A stretch of DNA of 64,000 nt. Origin: Fibrobacter sp. UWR3. GTDB taxonomy: Bacteria > Fibrobacterota > Fibrobacteria > Fibrobacterales > Fibrobacteraceae. Shown piece after piece: positions 22,668 to 31,669 of this stretch. The notes under the pieces are model-generated. The model was given only the letters and a program-made list of their open reading frames with translations, made no database searches and had not been told where the DNA came from. The stretch is from assembly GCF_900143055.1 (NCBI RefSeq), contig NZ_FRCW01000007.1:62001-126000 (forward strand), written 5' to 3'. Numbering within the stretch: the stretch's first letter is position 1; the number at the start of each line of letters is the position of its first letter. The position numbers and the translations under genes are program-made.

Positions 22668-23942
22668 TTAGGCCTCCTCGCTGCCGGTTTCGTTGTTGAC
22701 TTCTTCGACTACCTGCCTGAAAAGCGGGAGGTAATCATCGAGGGTCTTCTGGATGCATTCGTCCATTTCGGGCGCACCCATCCTGCTCATTACGAGACGC
22801 TTGAAAACTTCCTCGTCGGTAAGGACGTCTACCGATTCGAGCGTATCGTCCGAGAAGGCGTCCGCCGCAAGGGTGTCGGCGCGTTTCACCTTCTTGCTCA
22901 CGACCTCGAACGGGGCGCCTTCCAGCACGGATTCGAGCGCCTCGTTGATGCTCACGCCCGGAGCGTAGTCGTACACGACTTCCACCTTCAGGGGCTTTTC
23001 TGCGGGCGCATTTTTCAGCTGGTTCAGCTGCATGACGATATCCGCGACAGAGCCCGATACGCGCAGGAACTTGAAGTATTGCGGGGTCTCGATTTTCTGC
23101 ACGTTGGGCGCTTCGCCCTTCTGCAGGTCGATTGCCAGGATATGGTGCGGGATGCTTGCCTCGTCAAACCCGAGCACGAACGGCGAGCCCGAGTACCGCA
23201 CCTTCGGGTTGCGCGCCACCATGGTGGTGTAGTGGATATGCCCGAGGGCCACGTAGTCGAGGCCTTCCGGGAAAACGGAGACGGGGATAGTCCCGAGGTT
23301 ACCGACGATATCGCGCATGCCGTGTTCCTTCGCGTCCCTGCCCTCGTCGTTTTCGGGGCGGCCTTCCAGCCTGGAGGCGTACAGGTGGCCCGTTGCCACG
23401 ATGGGGATGTCGCGGCCGGCGCGCAATTTTTCGGCGGCCTCGTAAACGGCGCTGTAGAGCCCGCTGTATGTACTCTGGGCGAAATCCACCGCGTCTTCGG
23501 GCTTGAAACGGCGCAGTTCCGTTTCGCGTACATACGGGACTGCGGCGCTGATGCCCACGACGTTCCCGCTGGCATCCGTCAGTTCCTTCACGAGTTCTTC
23601 TACGGGGCGTTCCCCGAGGGAACCCACCATCTGGATATTGAGGGCTTCGAGCAGGTCGCGCGGGGCGTCGAGCAGTGCGCCCGAGTCGTGGTTCCCGCCG
23701 ATGAGGACGATGTTCTTGCAGTTTGTTTCGAGCAGGGAGGCGAGGAACCGGAAATATTGCCTGCGCGCCTCGATGGGCGGGTTGGTGGTATCGAAGATGT
23801 CGCCTGCGATTACGAGGCACTGCGCCCCGAGTTCCACGATGCGTTCCCTGAGCCAGGCGAGGAACTGCTCGGTTTCTTTTTGGCGGTCGATGTCGTGCAT
23901 CGAGTTGCCCAAATGCCAGTCGGCGGTGTGTATGAACTTCAT
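22668..23942 (-). CDS. sbcD: SbcD exonuclease subunit
   Basis: The 424-residue protein has the calcineurin-like metallophosphatase motifs of SbcD/Mre11: FIHTADWHLGN (residues 3-13), VIAGDIFD, GGNHDSGALL, ATGHLY and VALGHIHY. These bind the two Mn ions of the nuclease site. The C-terminus is a capping domain with acidic segments. ATG 23942 follows GGAAAGGAAG; an upstream in-frame extension to 24059 would add non-conserved residues and run through the promoter region shared with the divergent GH30 gene. It is the first gene of the sbcDC operon. Confidence 0.95.
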   Translation of the reverse strand: MKFIHTADWHLGNSMHDIDRQKETEQFLAWLRERIVELGAQCLVIAGDIFDTTNPPIEARRQYFRFLASLLETNCKNIVLIGGNHDSGALLDAPRDLLEALNIQMVGSLGERPVEELVKELTDASGNVVGISAAVPYVRETELRRFKPEDAVDFAQSTYSGLYSAVYEAAEKLRAGRDIPIVATGHLYASRLEGRPENDEGRDAKEHGMRDIVGNLGTIPVSVFPEGLDYVALGHIHYTTMVARNPKVRYSGSPFVLGFDEASIPHHILAIDLQKGEAPNVQKIETPQYFKFLRVSGSVADIVMQLNQLKNAPAEKPLKVEVVYDYAPGVSINEALESVLEGAPFEVVSKKVKRADTLAADAFSDDTLESVDVLTDEEVFKRLVMSRMGAPEMDECIQKTLDDYLPLFRQVVEEVNNETGSEEA

Positions 23943-24059
23943 GTTCTTCCTTTCCGGCACGGAGCCGGAGTTCTTTATCGCTTCAAATATAGTATCGCCA
24001 GAATGGCATAAAATGTCAAATAGGACTTGAAAAAAAATTTCCCCCGAAAAAGTCCACAT

Positions 24060-24088
24060 TTGACAATCCCCAGTTGTTAGGGTATATT
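24060..24088 (+). promoter_or_regulatory. Consensus promoter of the GH30 gene
   Basis: TTGACA (24060-24065) and TATATT (24083-24088) with 17 bp between them, about 50 bp before the GH30 ATG. This is the same form as the toxin-antitoxin promoter and is the house-keeping promoter type in this window. Confidence 0.75.
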
Positions 24089-24136
24089 TATAATCAGGCC
24101 ATGTAAAATAACATGGCGCAAGAAAGGGATTGGTTT

Positions 24137-26125
24137 ATGAAAAAAAGGAATTTTGGAGTATCCGGTGCGGCTCTGGCGATGGCGGCGTTTGTCGCGGGCC
24201 TCGCGGGTATCGTTTCTCCCGCACATGCACAAACTAAGGTCGTTGTCGACCCTGGCAAAAAATACCAGGTTTTCGAGGGCTGGGGCACGAGTCTCTGCTG
24301 GTGGGCCGTAAAGGCGGGCGCCTGGAGCGAGGCTAACCGCAGCAAGCTTTTGGGTGCGATTGCCGACCCCGATACGGGCTTGGGCTATACGATTTTCCGC
24401 TACAATATCGGTGGCGGCGACCAGCCGGGCCATAATCACCTCACGAAGGGCGACGGCGGCGCGAACGTTCCTGGCTACAAGCCTACCGAAAAGGGAAGCT
24501 ACGACTGGACGGCGGACCCTTACCAGCGCACGATTGCGATTGAACTTTCCAAGCGCGTGAAAAGCCCGATATTCGAGGCGTTCAGCAATTCGCCCCCGTG
24601 GTGGATGACCAAGAGCGGCTGCGTCTCGGGCTCTAGCGACGGCAGCGACAACCTCAAGGAAGACTATTTCGACGACTTCGCGGACTACCTCTCCGAAGTG
24701 GCGCTGCACTTCAAGAAGGAATGGGGAATCACGTTCCGCACGGTGGAACCGTTCAACGAGCCGAGTGCCGGCTGGTGGAAGGCGAACGGCGGTCAGGAAG
24801 GTTGCGGCTTCAAGAACAACCAGACGAAGATGATTGTGGAACTCGGCAAGGCGCTTCAGAAGAAGGGCCTGTTCCCCGAGACTTCGGTGAGTGCTGCCGA
24901 CGAGACGAACATCGGCGATGCCCTGAACCAGTTCAACAAGTACAGCGGCGAAGCGCTTTCTTACATGTTCCAGGTGAACACGCACAGCTATTCCGGCGGC
25001 GATAACCGCGCCAAACTTTTCAATGCGGCGTTCGCGAAAGACAAGAAGGTGTGGCAGTCCGAGACGGGCCCGCTTCACAAGAGCGGCGACGAGAACATTG
25101 CGCTCTGGATGGCGGGCGTGATTCTTGCAGACCTGCGCGACATGAAGGCGAGCGCCTGGGTGGATTGGCAGATTGGCGACCCGGCCGAGAACTGGCGTAG
25201 CCTCGCGCTGAACCACAGCAAGCAGACTTTCAGCCCGAATGCACGTTACTACATGCACGCCGCATTCAGCCGTTACATTCGTCCGGGTTCGCGCATTATC
25301 GATAGCGACAACGGCAACACGCTCGCGGCGCTCTCGCCCGAGGGAGCGCTGGTGCTTATCGTGCGCAATAGCGGTTCTAGCGACGTGAAGTACAGCTTCG
25401 ACCTGGGCGAGTTCGTGAAGATTGGCACGAGCGCGAAGGTGGTGCGATTTGAATTGCCGGGCAGCCTCACCAAGCAATCCGATATCGTGGTTTCGGGCAA
25501 GGCGCTTTCGATGACCGCGAAGTCCAACACGATTACCACGATGGTGATCGAAGGCGCCGAAGGTGGCGCATGCAAGCCGGATTCCATCATCCCGTATTCG
25601 AAAATCAACAATAACGAGGGCTGGTCCACCGCGACCGAAATCTCGCTTTCCAAGGGGGACTCGCTCTCGATTGGCCCGCACCCGTGGGAAGGCGGACGCT
25701 GGGTGTGGAGTGGCCCGAACAACTTTACCTCCACGAACCGTGAAATCCACATCAGCAAGATGGACGGCACCATGAGCGGCTACTACAAGGCGGTGCACAC
25801 GAACGCATCGGGCTGCGAAGGCTCCGTGACCTTCAAGGTGGTGGTGGACGATCCGGCTCACCCCTTCGTGGAACCCGATACGAGCGTGAACGACACCAGC
25901 GTTACGGACACGTCGTCGCACGATTCCACGACTGCAATCGGATTGCGCGGCCTTGCGGGCGGGGCGCCTGCATGCCCGTTGCTCGGTGCCGGCGCTACGG
26001 TGCAGGTCTTTGACGTGCAGGGGCATTTCATTGGCAGTATGCGCGAGGAAAGGGTACGCGCGCTGAATGCGGGCGTGTACCTGCTCCGTGCCGGCAAGTC
26101 CGTGCGCAAGATCCGCGTGGAATAG
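24137..26125 (+). CDS. Secreted GH30-family glycoside hydrolase with type IX-like C-terminus
   Basis: The 662-residue protein has a signal peptide (ending SPAHA-Q), then a GH30 (beta/alpha)8 domain: FEGWGTSLCWWA, FRYNIGGGD, FSNSPPWWM, PFNEP with acid/base E208, and WQSETGP with nucleophile E309, followed by the GH30 side beta domain. An Ig-like or binding segment follows (WVWSGPNNFTSTNREIHIS), then a D-T-S-rich linker and a C-terminal sorting-type domain (VQVFDVQGHFIGS ... KIRVE). GH30 enzymes cut xylan, beta-1,6-galactan or beta-1,6-glucan; the WGTSLCWWA form is closest to the galactanase-like group as I recall. Start chosen at the ATG after AAGAAAGGGA. Confidence 0.88.
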   Translation: MKKRNFGVSGAALAMAAFVAGLAGIVSPAHAQTKVVVDPGKKYQVFEGWGTSLCWWAVKAGAWSEANRSKLLGAIADPDTGLGYTIFRYNIGGGDQPGHNHLTKGDGGANVPGYKPTEKGSYDWTADPYQRTIAIELSKRVKSPIFEAFSNSPPWWMTKSGCVSGSSDGSDNLKEDYFDDFADYLSEVALHFKKEWGITFRTVEPFNEPSAGWWKANGGQEGCGFKNNQTKMIVELGKALQKKGLFPETSVSAADETNIGDALNQFNKYSGEALSYMFQVNTHSYSGGDNRAKLFNAAFAKDKKVWQSETGPLHKSGDENIALWMAGVILADLRDMKASAWVDWQIGDPAENWRSLALNHSKQTFSPNARYYMHAAFSRYIRPGSRIIDSDNGNTLAALSPEGALVLIVRNSGSSDVKYSFDLGEFVKIGTSAKVVRFELPGSLTKQSDIVVSGKALSMTAKSNTITTMVIEGAEGGACKPDSIIPYSKINNNEGWSTATEISLSKGDSLSIGPHPWEGGRWVWSGPNNFTSTNREIHISKMDGTMSGYYKAVHTNASGCEGSVTFKVVVDDPAHPFVEPDTSVNDTSVTDTSSHDSTTAIGLRGLAGGAPACPLLGAGATVQVFDVQGHFIGSMREERVRALNAGVYLLRAGKSVRKIRVE

Positions 26126-26136
26126 CGGTATATACA

Positions 26137-26157
26137 GGCAACGGCAACCCCGTTGCC
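26137..26157. other. Hairpin after the GH30 gene
   Basis: GGCAACGG (26137-26144) pairs with CCGTTGCC (26150-26157), a perfect 8-bp stem. There is no T-run, so it may stabilise the mRNA 3' end rather than terminate. Confidence 0.4.
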
Positions 26158-26190
26158 CGCGACAAACACTTGCCTTCCCGCATCTTCTAG

Positions 26191-26239
26191 TAACTAATAA
26201 CTAACAACCAATGACTAATGACTAATAACTAATTACTAT
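26191..26239 (+). repeat. Heptanucleotide tandem repeat (TRACTAA, about 7 copies)
   Basis: Seven consecutive 7-mers: TAACTAA, TAACTAA, CAACCAA, TGACTAA, TGACTAA, TAACTAA, TTACTAT. They end 10 bp before the ATG of the YhhN-like gene. Such repeats can change copy number and alter promoter spacing. A second, different heptamer array lies before ackA. Confidence 0.8.
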
Positions 26240-26249
26240 ACTTTAGCGC

Positions 26250-27068
26250 ATGTTTTTGGAGAACACTGCGCAAAGGGTTGTATTTGGGCTGATTGCGATT
26301 CTGCTTGCCGTCACTACGGGCAAGGACTGGCTCGACTTCTACGGTTGCGGCGCAGTGAACCAGTGCCTTGTCGATGCGGGCTCGCTCCAGCTGCTCACCA
26401 AGTTCTCGATGTCGTTCCTCCTTACGGTGATGGCGTTCCTCGTTTCGCGCGACTCGTTTTCCAAGCTCGATGCAAAGACGCTCCGCATGGCCTTTATCTT
26501 CTCGCTTCTCGCCGATTTCAGTTTCAGCATGGTCAAGTTCTTTGCACCGGACGAGCGCGCTCTCAGTAACATCCTCGGGATTGCGTTCTTCATCATGTTC
26601 CAGGTGGTGCTTATTCACAGGCATACGCGCAAGTCGGAAACAGATACAAAGCCCGGTAAGGTACACAAGTTCCTGCTGATTCCGGTGGCGGCCTTTACGG
26701 GAGCGCTTTTTGGTGGCAAAATCGTTGAGCCTACGCTCGACAACATTACGCTCGTGATTGTCGTCGTGTACGGCATCTTTGTCATCACGTCGCTAATCGT
26801 GGGTTTCCTTGCCCCGCGCAACGGTTACTTCCCGGCGGTAAACGCGCAGCTCATCCGCTGGGGCATGGTCACGTTCTTCTTCGGGGATGTCCTCGTGGGC
26901 CTCGCGCTGATTACGGGCGAAGACCACAGCGCCCTGCAGGCGGTTGCGGAAATTGCGAACAACTTTGTATGGTGGGTGTACGTTCCGGCCCAGCTCATGC
27001 TGATTCTGGGTACAAAAAAAGGCATCCGCCACGGTGGAACACTCGAAACTACTATTTCTGAAAGATAG
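26250..27068 (+). CDS. Multi-pass membrane protein, YhhN-like
   Basis: The 272-residue protein has seven or eight hydrophobic segments. The order of motifs fits the YhhN/TMEM86 (lysoplasmalogenase) family: RMAFIFSLLADFSFSM, then GIAFFIMFQVVLIHRH, RWGMVTFFFGDVLVGLAL with the conserved Asp, and the last helix VWWVYVPAQLMLIL. Family enzymes cleave lysoplasmalogens or act in membrane-lipid turnover. The protein is longer than usual because of a basic loop after the fourth segment. There is no ribosome site before the ATG, and the heptamer repeat array sits immediately upstream. The assignment is by pattern only and is moderate. Confidence 0.6.
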   Translation: MFLENTAQRVVFGLIAILLAVTTGKDWLDFYGCGAVNQCLVDAGSLQLLTKFSMSFLLTVMAFLVSRDSFSKLDAKTLRMAFIFSLLADFSFSMVKFFAPDERALSNILGIAFFIMFQVVLIHRHTRKSETDTKPGKVHKFLLIPVAAFTGALFGGKIVEPTLDNITLVIVVVYGIFVITSLIVGFLAPRNGYFPAVNAQLIRWGMVTFFFGDVLVGLALITGEDHSALQAVAEIANNFVWWVYVPAQLMLILGTKKGIRHGGTLETTISER

Positions 27069-27264
27069 CAGTGCCTTGGTGCTTCGTTTTTCACGTCGAT
27101 GCGCGCCTAAACTAGACCACAAGAGCCACGAGCTGTTTATATCTTGTTAGATCGGGCGTTAATCCGTGCGATGCCTATGTTTTTAATATACCTTAATTTA
27201 GGGGCAGATGCAATAGGCTAATAGCCATATTTTGCATTTTGTTTGTCATGAAATTGTAAAAAGA

Positions 27265-27576
27265 CTAATAACTGCTGACTTCCTGCCCTTCTTCGAGGAG
27301 TGCGGACATTTCCTTCATGGCGTTGTTCAGTTCGTCGCGTTCGACCTTTATCTCGTGGAGCATCTTGCGGTGCGCGAACAGCTGCTCGCACATTTCGAGA
27401 GCGAGCAGTGCCATGCGCTTGCCGGTTTCGAGGTTGTAACGCTCGTAACTGCTATACCGTTCGTCGATATAGTCAACGATTTCCTTGATATCCCCGTCGG
27501 GAAGGTCGGTCTTTATCGTCAGCCGTTCGCTTCCGACGTTTACGGTTACGGACCTGTGTGTATTGACTTCTACCAT
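27265..27576 (-). CDS. zapA: Cell division protein ZapA
   Basis: The 103-residue protein fits ZapA: an N-terminal beta hairpin (VTVNVGSERLTIKTDLPD), then IKEIVDYIDERY and a long C-terminal helix (KRMALLALEMCEQLF ... LNNAMKEMSALLEE) that forms the coiled coil of the tetramer. ZapA bundles FtsZ filaments at the division ring. It lies 43 bp after a gene for a ZapB-like coiled-coil protein in the same direction, consistent with a small division operon. No strong ribosome site is visible. Confidence 0.82.
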   Translation of the reverse strand: MVEVNTHRSVTVNVGSERLTIKTDLPDGDIKEIVDYIDERYSSYERYNLETGKRMALLALEMCEQLFAHRKMLHEIKVERDELNNAMKEMSALLEEGQEVSSY

Positions 27577-27619
27577 TATTTCATTCCTACGCCGAATGGA
27601 TCGTCATCCATCAGCCATT

Positions 27620-28552
27620 TTAGCCGAAAAAACCGGGTTGCGAGCCTCCTGCGCTCGCGAAAAGGTCCGGTTCCTTCTCATTTGCGGGGTGTACTTCTAT
27701 AATATCTTCTTCATCTTCTGCGGGAACGATATGCGATTCGGGCTCCGCAACCTGTTCGGGTTCTGCGACCGGTTCAGGTTCGGGCTGAGCAACTTCTTCT
27801 GCCGCGGGTTCCGCGACCTGCTCGGGGGCGGCCGGTTCGGGCTGTGCGGCGGGCTGCTCGTTGAATGCCACGTCCACGGGAATCTCGGTGCCGAGTTCGT
27901 TCTCGATGGTCGATACCATCTGCTTGAAGCGTTCCTGTGCCTCGCGGATTTCTTCGCCCTGCGCCTGGATGGTCTCGTTCAGGCTCGCCTTCTCGGTGTT
28001 GAGCACGTCAATCGCGTTGTCCTTCTCGGCGATGGCGTTGTCCCGTTCGGCAATCAGGTTGTCCTTCTCCGCGATGATGCGGTTCAGTTCCTCGATTTTC
28101 TGGTTCAGGATGCTCTCGTTCGCCTTGGATGCCATGCAGTCGTTCTGGAGGGCGTTCAGCTTCTCGTCCCTCTCGTTGATGCCGGCGTCGAGCCATGAAA
28201 TCTTCTCGTTCGCGTTCTGCAGGTTGCCGTTCGTCTGGTCGAGCATGTTCTGCAGGTCGGTAATCTTGGCGTTCGCGCTGTCGAGTTCGCCACGGAGCCC
28301 GTCAATCTCGCCCTGTTTCTGGTTTATCGCCTCGTCCTGGGCGGCGGCCTGGTTGGCGCGGGCCTGGAGTGCTGCCTTGCAGTCGTTTATTTCGTTGTTG
28401 AGGCTCTCGAGGACCAGGTTCCTGTCCTGCATTTCGGCCTCTTTGGTTGCCAGGGTCTGCTTCAGGGTGGCGTTTTCTTGCCGCAGGTTGCGTACGGTTG
28501 TGAGGACGCCATCGACCTTTTGCGAGAGGAGATTGATGTTCTCTAGGTTCAT
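27620..28552 (-). CDS. Coiled-coil protein, ZapB-like N-terminus, acidic Pro-rich tail
   Basis: The 310-residue protein starts ENINLLSQKVDGVLTTVRNL, resembling ZapB, and is nearly all heptad coiled coil to about residue 215, with repeats of the type LIAERDNAIAEKDNAI. The rest is a Pro/Glu/Ala-rich tail (EPAAPEQVAEPAAEE) and ends with a short Phe/Gly motif (QPGFFG) that could be a docking peptide. It precedes zapA, 43 bp away. I infer a role as scaffold at the division site. It is much longer than canonical ZapB (about 80 residues), so the identity is by N-terminus and gene order only. Confidence 0.65.
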   Translation of the reverse strand: MNLENINLLSQKVDGVLTTVRNLRQENATLKQTLATKEAEMQDRNLVLESLNNEINDCKAALQARANQAAAQDEAINQKQGEIDGLRGELDSANAKITDLQNMLDQTNGNLQNANEKISWLDAGINERDEKLNALQNDCMASKANESILNQKIEELNRIIAEKDNLIAERDNAIAEKDNAIDVLNTEKASLNETIQAQGEEIREAQERFKQMVSTIENELGTEIPVDVAFNEQPAAQPEPAAPEQVAEPAAEEVAQPEPEPVAEPEQVAEPESHIVPAEDEEDIIEVHPANEKEPDLFASAGGSQPGFFG

Positions 28553-28691
28553 TTATTGCTCCGTGATCAGGGGGTGTGAATCACCCATAAAAAGATATAT
28601 AAAAAAATAAGCGGTAAAGTACGAAAAAAATCATAAAAATTATGGTAATGCGAGAAATGTCGGGGCGGAATAAATTTTACCTTGTAGGTCA

Positions 28692-30614
28692 GTGATTCCC
28701 GTTAGCGAACATATCGAGCGCAGGCTTGCCGAACTCCCCGCGTTGCCGGGCGTCTACATCATGCGTAACGCCCAGGGGAAGATTATCTACATCGGCAAGG
28801 CGAAGGTGCTCAAGAACCGCGTGAGGAGCTACTTCGACGGGAGCGAGCATAACGGCCACCGGGCCGCGACGCTCATGCTGCCCTATATACGCGACATCGA
28901 GTGGATTATTACCGAGAGCGAGTCCGAGGCGCTAATCCTGGAGGCGAACCTCATCCGCAAGCACACGCCCAAGTACAACGTGCTGCTGAAGGACGACAAG
29001 CATTTTCCCTACCTCGCGTTCTCGGTGAACGAGCCGTTCCCGAGGCTGTTCCTTTCCCGCGCGGTGCGCAAGGACGGCTGCCAGTACTACGGGCCCTACA
29101 TGAATTCCCGCATGATAGGCCAGCTGCAGGACATTGCCGCCCGCCTGTTCAAGATTCGCGAGTGCAAGTTGAAGCTCCCGCTGGCAAAGCCCGCGAGGCC
29201 CTGCCTCAACTACCACATAGGGCGGTGTGGCGCCCCGTGCGCGGGGCTCGTGACGCAGGAGGAATACCACCAGGCGGTTCTCCAGACGCAGATGCTGTTG
29301 AACGGGAAACGCGACGACCTGATTGCCCAGTGGGAACGGGAAATGCAGGAGGCGAGCGACCGGCTGGATTTCGAGGCCGCGATGAAGAAGCGCGACGCCA
29401 TCCAGGCCCTGAAGGCTACGGGCGTGCACCAGAAGACCGACGTGACGGATGCGCGCCTGTGCATGGACGTGCTGAGCCTCCGCCGGAACGGCACGATGGC
29501 GGCCGCAGTGATTTTCGAGTACAGGAACGGCGTGCTCTGCGGGCGCCGCCACTACCGCCTGGAATGCAAGCTGGAAGAGGACGAGACCGAGATTTTCCGG
29601 CAGATGCTATTGCAGTGGTACATGGACGTGGAGTTTATCCCGGGCGAAATCGCGACCGACGTTCCCCTCGGGGTGGGCGACGAGGGCGGCATTGCCGGAG
29701 ACTCGCCGGATACGGAACCGCTCGCGCAGGCCCTTGCCGAGAAGGCGGGCCACAAGGTGGCAATCACGAACCCGCAACGTGGCGAGAAACTCGGGTTCCT
29801 GAAACTTGCGGGCGCGAACGCCGACATGATTCTGGTGGAGATGCGCGCCGAGGTGCAGAAGTACAGCGAAATCGACCAGAGCGTCTTTGAACTGCAGAAG
29901 GTGCTGGGCCTCAAGAAGACCCCCTTCCGTATCGAGTGCGTGGACATTTCGCACCTCTCGGGCACGAACACGGTGGCAAGTCTCGTCGCCTTCAAGAACG
30001 GCAAGCCCGACAAGAGCAACTACCGCAAGTTTATCATCAAGACGGTAACGGGTGTGGACGACTTCGCGAGCATGCGCGAGGTGATGACGCGACGCATCCG
30101 CAGGCTCGAAGACGAAGGTACGCCCATGCCCGACCTGTGGGTATGCGACGGCGGTAAGGGCCAGGTGGATGCCACCATGCAGATTCTGAAGGAACTCGGG
30201 CACGACAAGGACTTGCCGCTCATCGGGCTTGCGAAGCGCCTCGAAGAAATCGTGTTTCCCGACGACCGGAAGAGCATCGTGCTGCATCGCACGAGCCCCG
30301 CGTTGAAACTCCTGCAGAATGCCCGCGACGAGGCGCACCGCTTCGCCATCACGTACCAGCGGAGCAAGCGCAAGAAGGATTTGGAAGTGGAATGGCTCAA
30401 GATGCCCGGCGTGGGGCATGAGACCCGCGTGAAAATCCTTTCCCGCTACAAGAGTGCGGAGGCGTTCATGGCCGCGCCGCTCGAGGATATCGTTGACCTG
30501 CTGGGGAAGGTGCGCGGGAACAGCGTCCGCGAGCAGGTCGCAGAGTACTGTGCCAAGTTTATTGGACAACCGCTCGGCTCTGACGCAAATGAGGAACCGC
30601 CCGCGGACATGTAG
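28692..30614 (+). CDS. uvrC: UvrABC system protein C
   Basis: The 640-residue protein has the full UvrC order: GIY-YIG nuclease domain (GVYIMRNAQGKIIYIGKA, residues 19-36), Cys-rich segment (PARPCLNYHIGRCGAPCAG), UVR motif (ASDRLDFEAAMKKRDAIQAL), RNase H-like nuclease (IECVDISHLSGTNTVAS, VCDGGKGQVDA) and C-terminal HhH motifs (MPGVGHETRVKILSRYKS). It makes both incisions in nucleotide excision repair. The start is GTG 28692; no ATG is near, and this start gives the normal N-terminus. Upstream is the divergent coiled-coil gene. Confidence 0.96.
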   Translation: MIPVSEHIERRLAELPALPGVYIMRNAQGKIIYIGKAKVLKNRVRSYFDGSEHNGHRAATLMLPYIRDIEWIITESESEALILEANLIRKHTPKYNVLLKDDKHFPYLAFSVNEPFPRLFLSRAVRKDGCQYYGPYMNSRMIGQLQDIAARLFKIRECKLKLPLAKPARPCLNYHIGRCGAPCAGLVTQEEYHQAVLQTQMLLNGKRDDLIAQWEREMQEASDRLDFEAAMKKRDAIQALKATGVHQKTDVTDARLCMDVLSLRRNGTMAAAVIFEYRNGVLCGRRHYRLECKLEEDETEIFRQMLLQWYMDVEFIPGEIATDVPLGVGDEGGIAGDSPDTEPLAQALAEKAGHKVAITNPQRGEKLGFLKLAGANADMILVEMRAEVQKYSEIDQSVFELQKVLGLKKTPFRIECVDISHLSGTNTVASLVAFKNGKPDKSNYRKFIIKTVTGVDDFASMREVMTRRIRRLEDEGTPMPDLWVCDGGKGQVDATMQILKELGHDKDLPLIGLAKRLEEIVFPDDRKSIVLHRTSPALKLLQNARDEAHRFAITYQRSKRKKDLEVEWLKMPGVGHETRVKILSRYKSAEAFMAAPLEDIVDLLGKVRGNSVREQVAEYCAKFIGQPLGSDANEEPPADM

Positions 30615-30652
30615 ACCCTCGGCGCAGTTTTTTCCCGGAACAATTTGCATGC

Positions 30653-30678
30653 AAAAAAAGGTCCGCTAAAAGCGGACC
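30653..30678 (-). terminator. Terminator of the FISUMP lipoprotein gene
   Basis: GGTCCGCT (30660-30667) pairs with AGCGGACC (30671-30678) around AAA. On the minus strand the stem is followed by seven T (30659-30653). Confidence 0.75.
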
Positions 30679-30685
30679 CTTAAAC

Positions 30686-30711
30686 TGTCATCCCCGGCTT
30701 GACCGGGGATC
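30686..30711. repeat. Dispersed palindrome TGTCATCC...GGATC, copy 1
   Basis: TGTCATCCCCGG-N5-CCGGGGATC, intergenic between uvrC and the FISUMP gene. One of four copies in the window. Confidence 0.7.
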
Positions 30712-30723
30712 TCCCTTACAGGT

Positions 30724-31602
30724 TTAGTTCTGCACGCAGCGCACGTTGTAGGCGCGTTCGTTACCGTCGCTTTTTTGTAGCTCGTGAAGGTCGCTATCGT
30801 TGTAGTTCTTGACGCGGAAGGAGTTGTTCTCACCCTCGGCCTGGATCCAGATGTAGCCCTGTTCGTTTTCCAGGCCGTACTCCGTAACTTTGCCGTCGGC
30901 AACCTTGAATCTTCCGCCCACGCTCCACCACTCGTGCGGAACTTCGCTATCGAGTGCGGTTACTTCGGCGACTGTCGGGAGGCGCCAGCCTTCGGGACAG
31001 GCTCGCTGGGCTGCGGCGTAGGTGTAGTAGCGCCCGTACTTGGCGCAGTAGTCTTCGCCACCCTCGGTAGAGCAGAAACTGTTGGCTGTTTCGAAGTTCA
31101 GGTTTTCCGCCATCCAGAGCTTGCCCGCGGCGTTCTGCAGCTTGTAGCTCTTGCCGTTGCGGTTATCCTTCAGCGTGTTCCCTTCCACGACCGGAGGGGG
31201 TGCCGCGGACGAGGAGGATTCGGTAATCACGATCTTGCCTTCGCTGGACTGGGGAGCAGCCGAGGAGGAGGACGCGTACTTGGCCTCGCAGCCTTCGGTC
31301 CAGCAGAACACTCCGCTACTGATATAGGTGCTGCCCTCGACGGTGCCGGAATCGGTAATCACCACCTGCTGGTGGACTACGGACGTATCCTGGGAATCGC
31401 CTTCCTTGCTTGCGCTCGATTTAGTCGAGGAAGCGCTGCTCGGTGCAGTGCCGGAGGAACTGTTGTCGACTGCCTTGTCGGAGGAGGACTCCGTTTCGTT
31501 ATCGGCGACTGGCTGTAACGGACTGGTGCTCCCGTCGTCGGAACAGCCAGCAACTAAACAAAACACACCCAAAACGCCCATTTTTAAAATGATTCGTTTC
31601 AT
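30724..31602 (-). CDS. FISUMP-domain lipoprotein
   Basis: The 292-residue protein has a lipoprotein signal peptide with lipobox LVAGC (Cys20), a long Ser/Thr-rich linker, a short module with paired Cys (FCWTEGCEAKY), another Ser-rich linker and one FISUMP domain: KDNRNGKSYKLQNAAGKLWM, ENLNFET, CAKYGRYYTYAAA, CPEGWRLPTVAEV, with the last strand RAYNVRCVQN. FISUMP domains are abundant in Fibrobacter surface proteins; their role is probably in surface display or substrate contact, and is unproven. Start taken at the ATG after TTGGAG; the upstream in-frame extension runs through the divergent nuoA promoter region. Confidence 0.88.
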   Translation of the reverse strand: MKRIILKMGVLGVFCLVAGCSDDGSTSPLQPVADNETESSSDKAVDNSSSGTAPSSASSTKSSASKEGDSQDTSVVHQQVVITDSGTVEGSTYISSGVFCWTEGCEAKYASSSSAAPQSSEGKIVITESSSSAAPPPVVEGNTLKDNRNGKSYKLQNAAGKLWMAENLNFETANSFCSTEGGEDYCAKYGRYYTYAAAQRACPEGWRLPTVAEVTALDSEVPHEWWSVGGRFKVADGKVTEYGLENEQGYIWIQAEGENNSFRVKNYNDSDLHELQKSDGNERAYNVRCVQN

Positions 31603-31669
31603 GCTCCAAATATACTTTACAATTCGGGGAGTTAACAGAAAAAAGTTTTTTACTATATTTTCTATCACT

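Noticed and set aside
20166-24011. Very long plus-strand frames opposite sbcC and sbcD
   Set aside because: Low-complexity Phe/Leu/Ser or Arg/Val-rich translations; the minus-strand frames carry all SbcCD motifs.
24077-26026. 649-codon minus-strand frame opposite the GH30 gene
   Set aside because: His/Arg/Val-rich shadow; the plus strand has signal peptide and GH30 catalytic motifs.
26161-26245. Rho-independent terminator in the heptamer repeat region
   Set aside because: The hairpin at 26137-26157 has no T-run and the repeats are direct, not inverted.
26229-26666. Minus-strand frame opposite the YhhN-like gene
   Set aside because: Shadow frame in GC-rich third-position DNA; no motif or ribosome site. 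Similar long shadows occur opposite uvrC, sbcC and the kinases.
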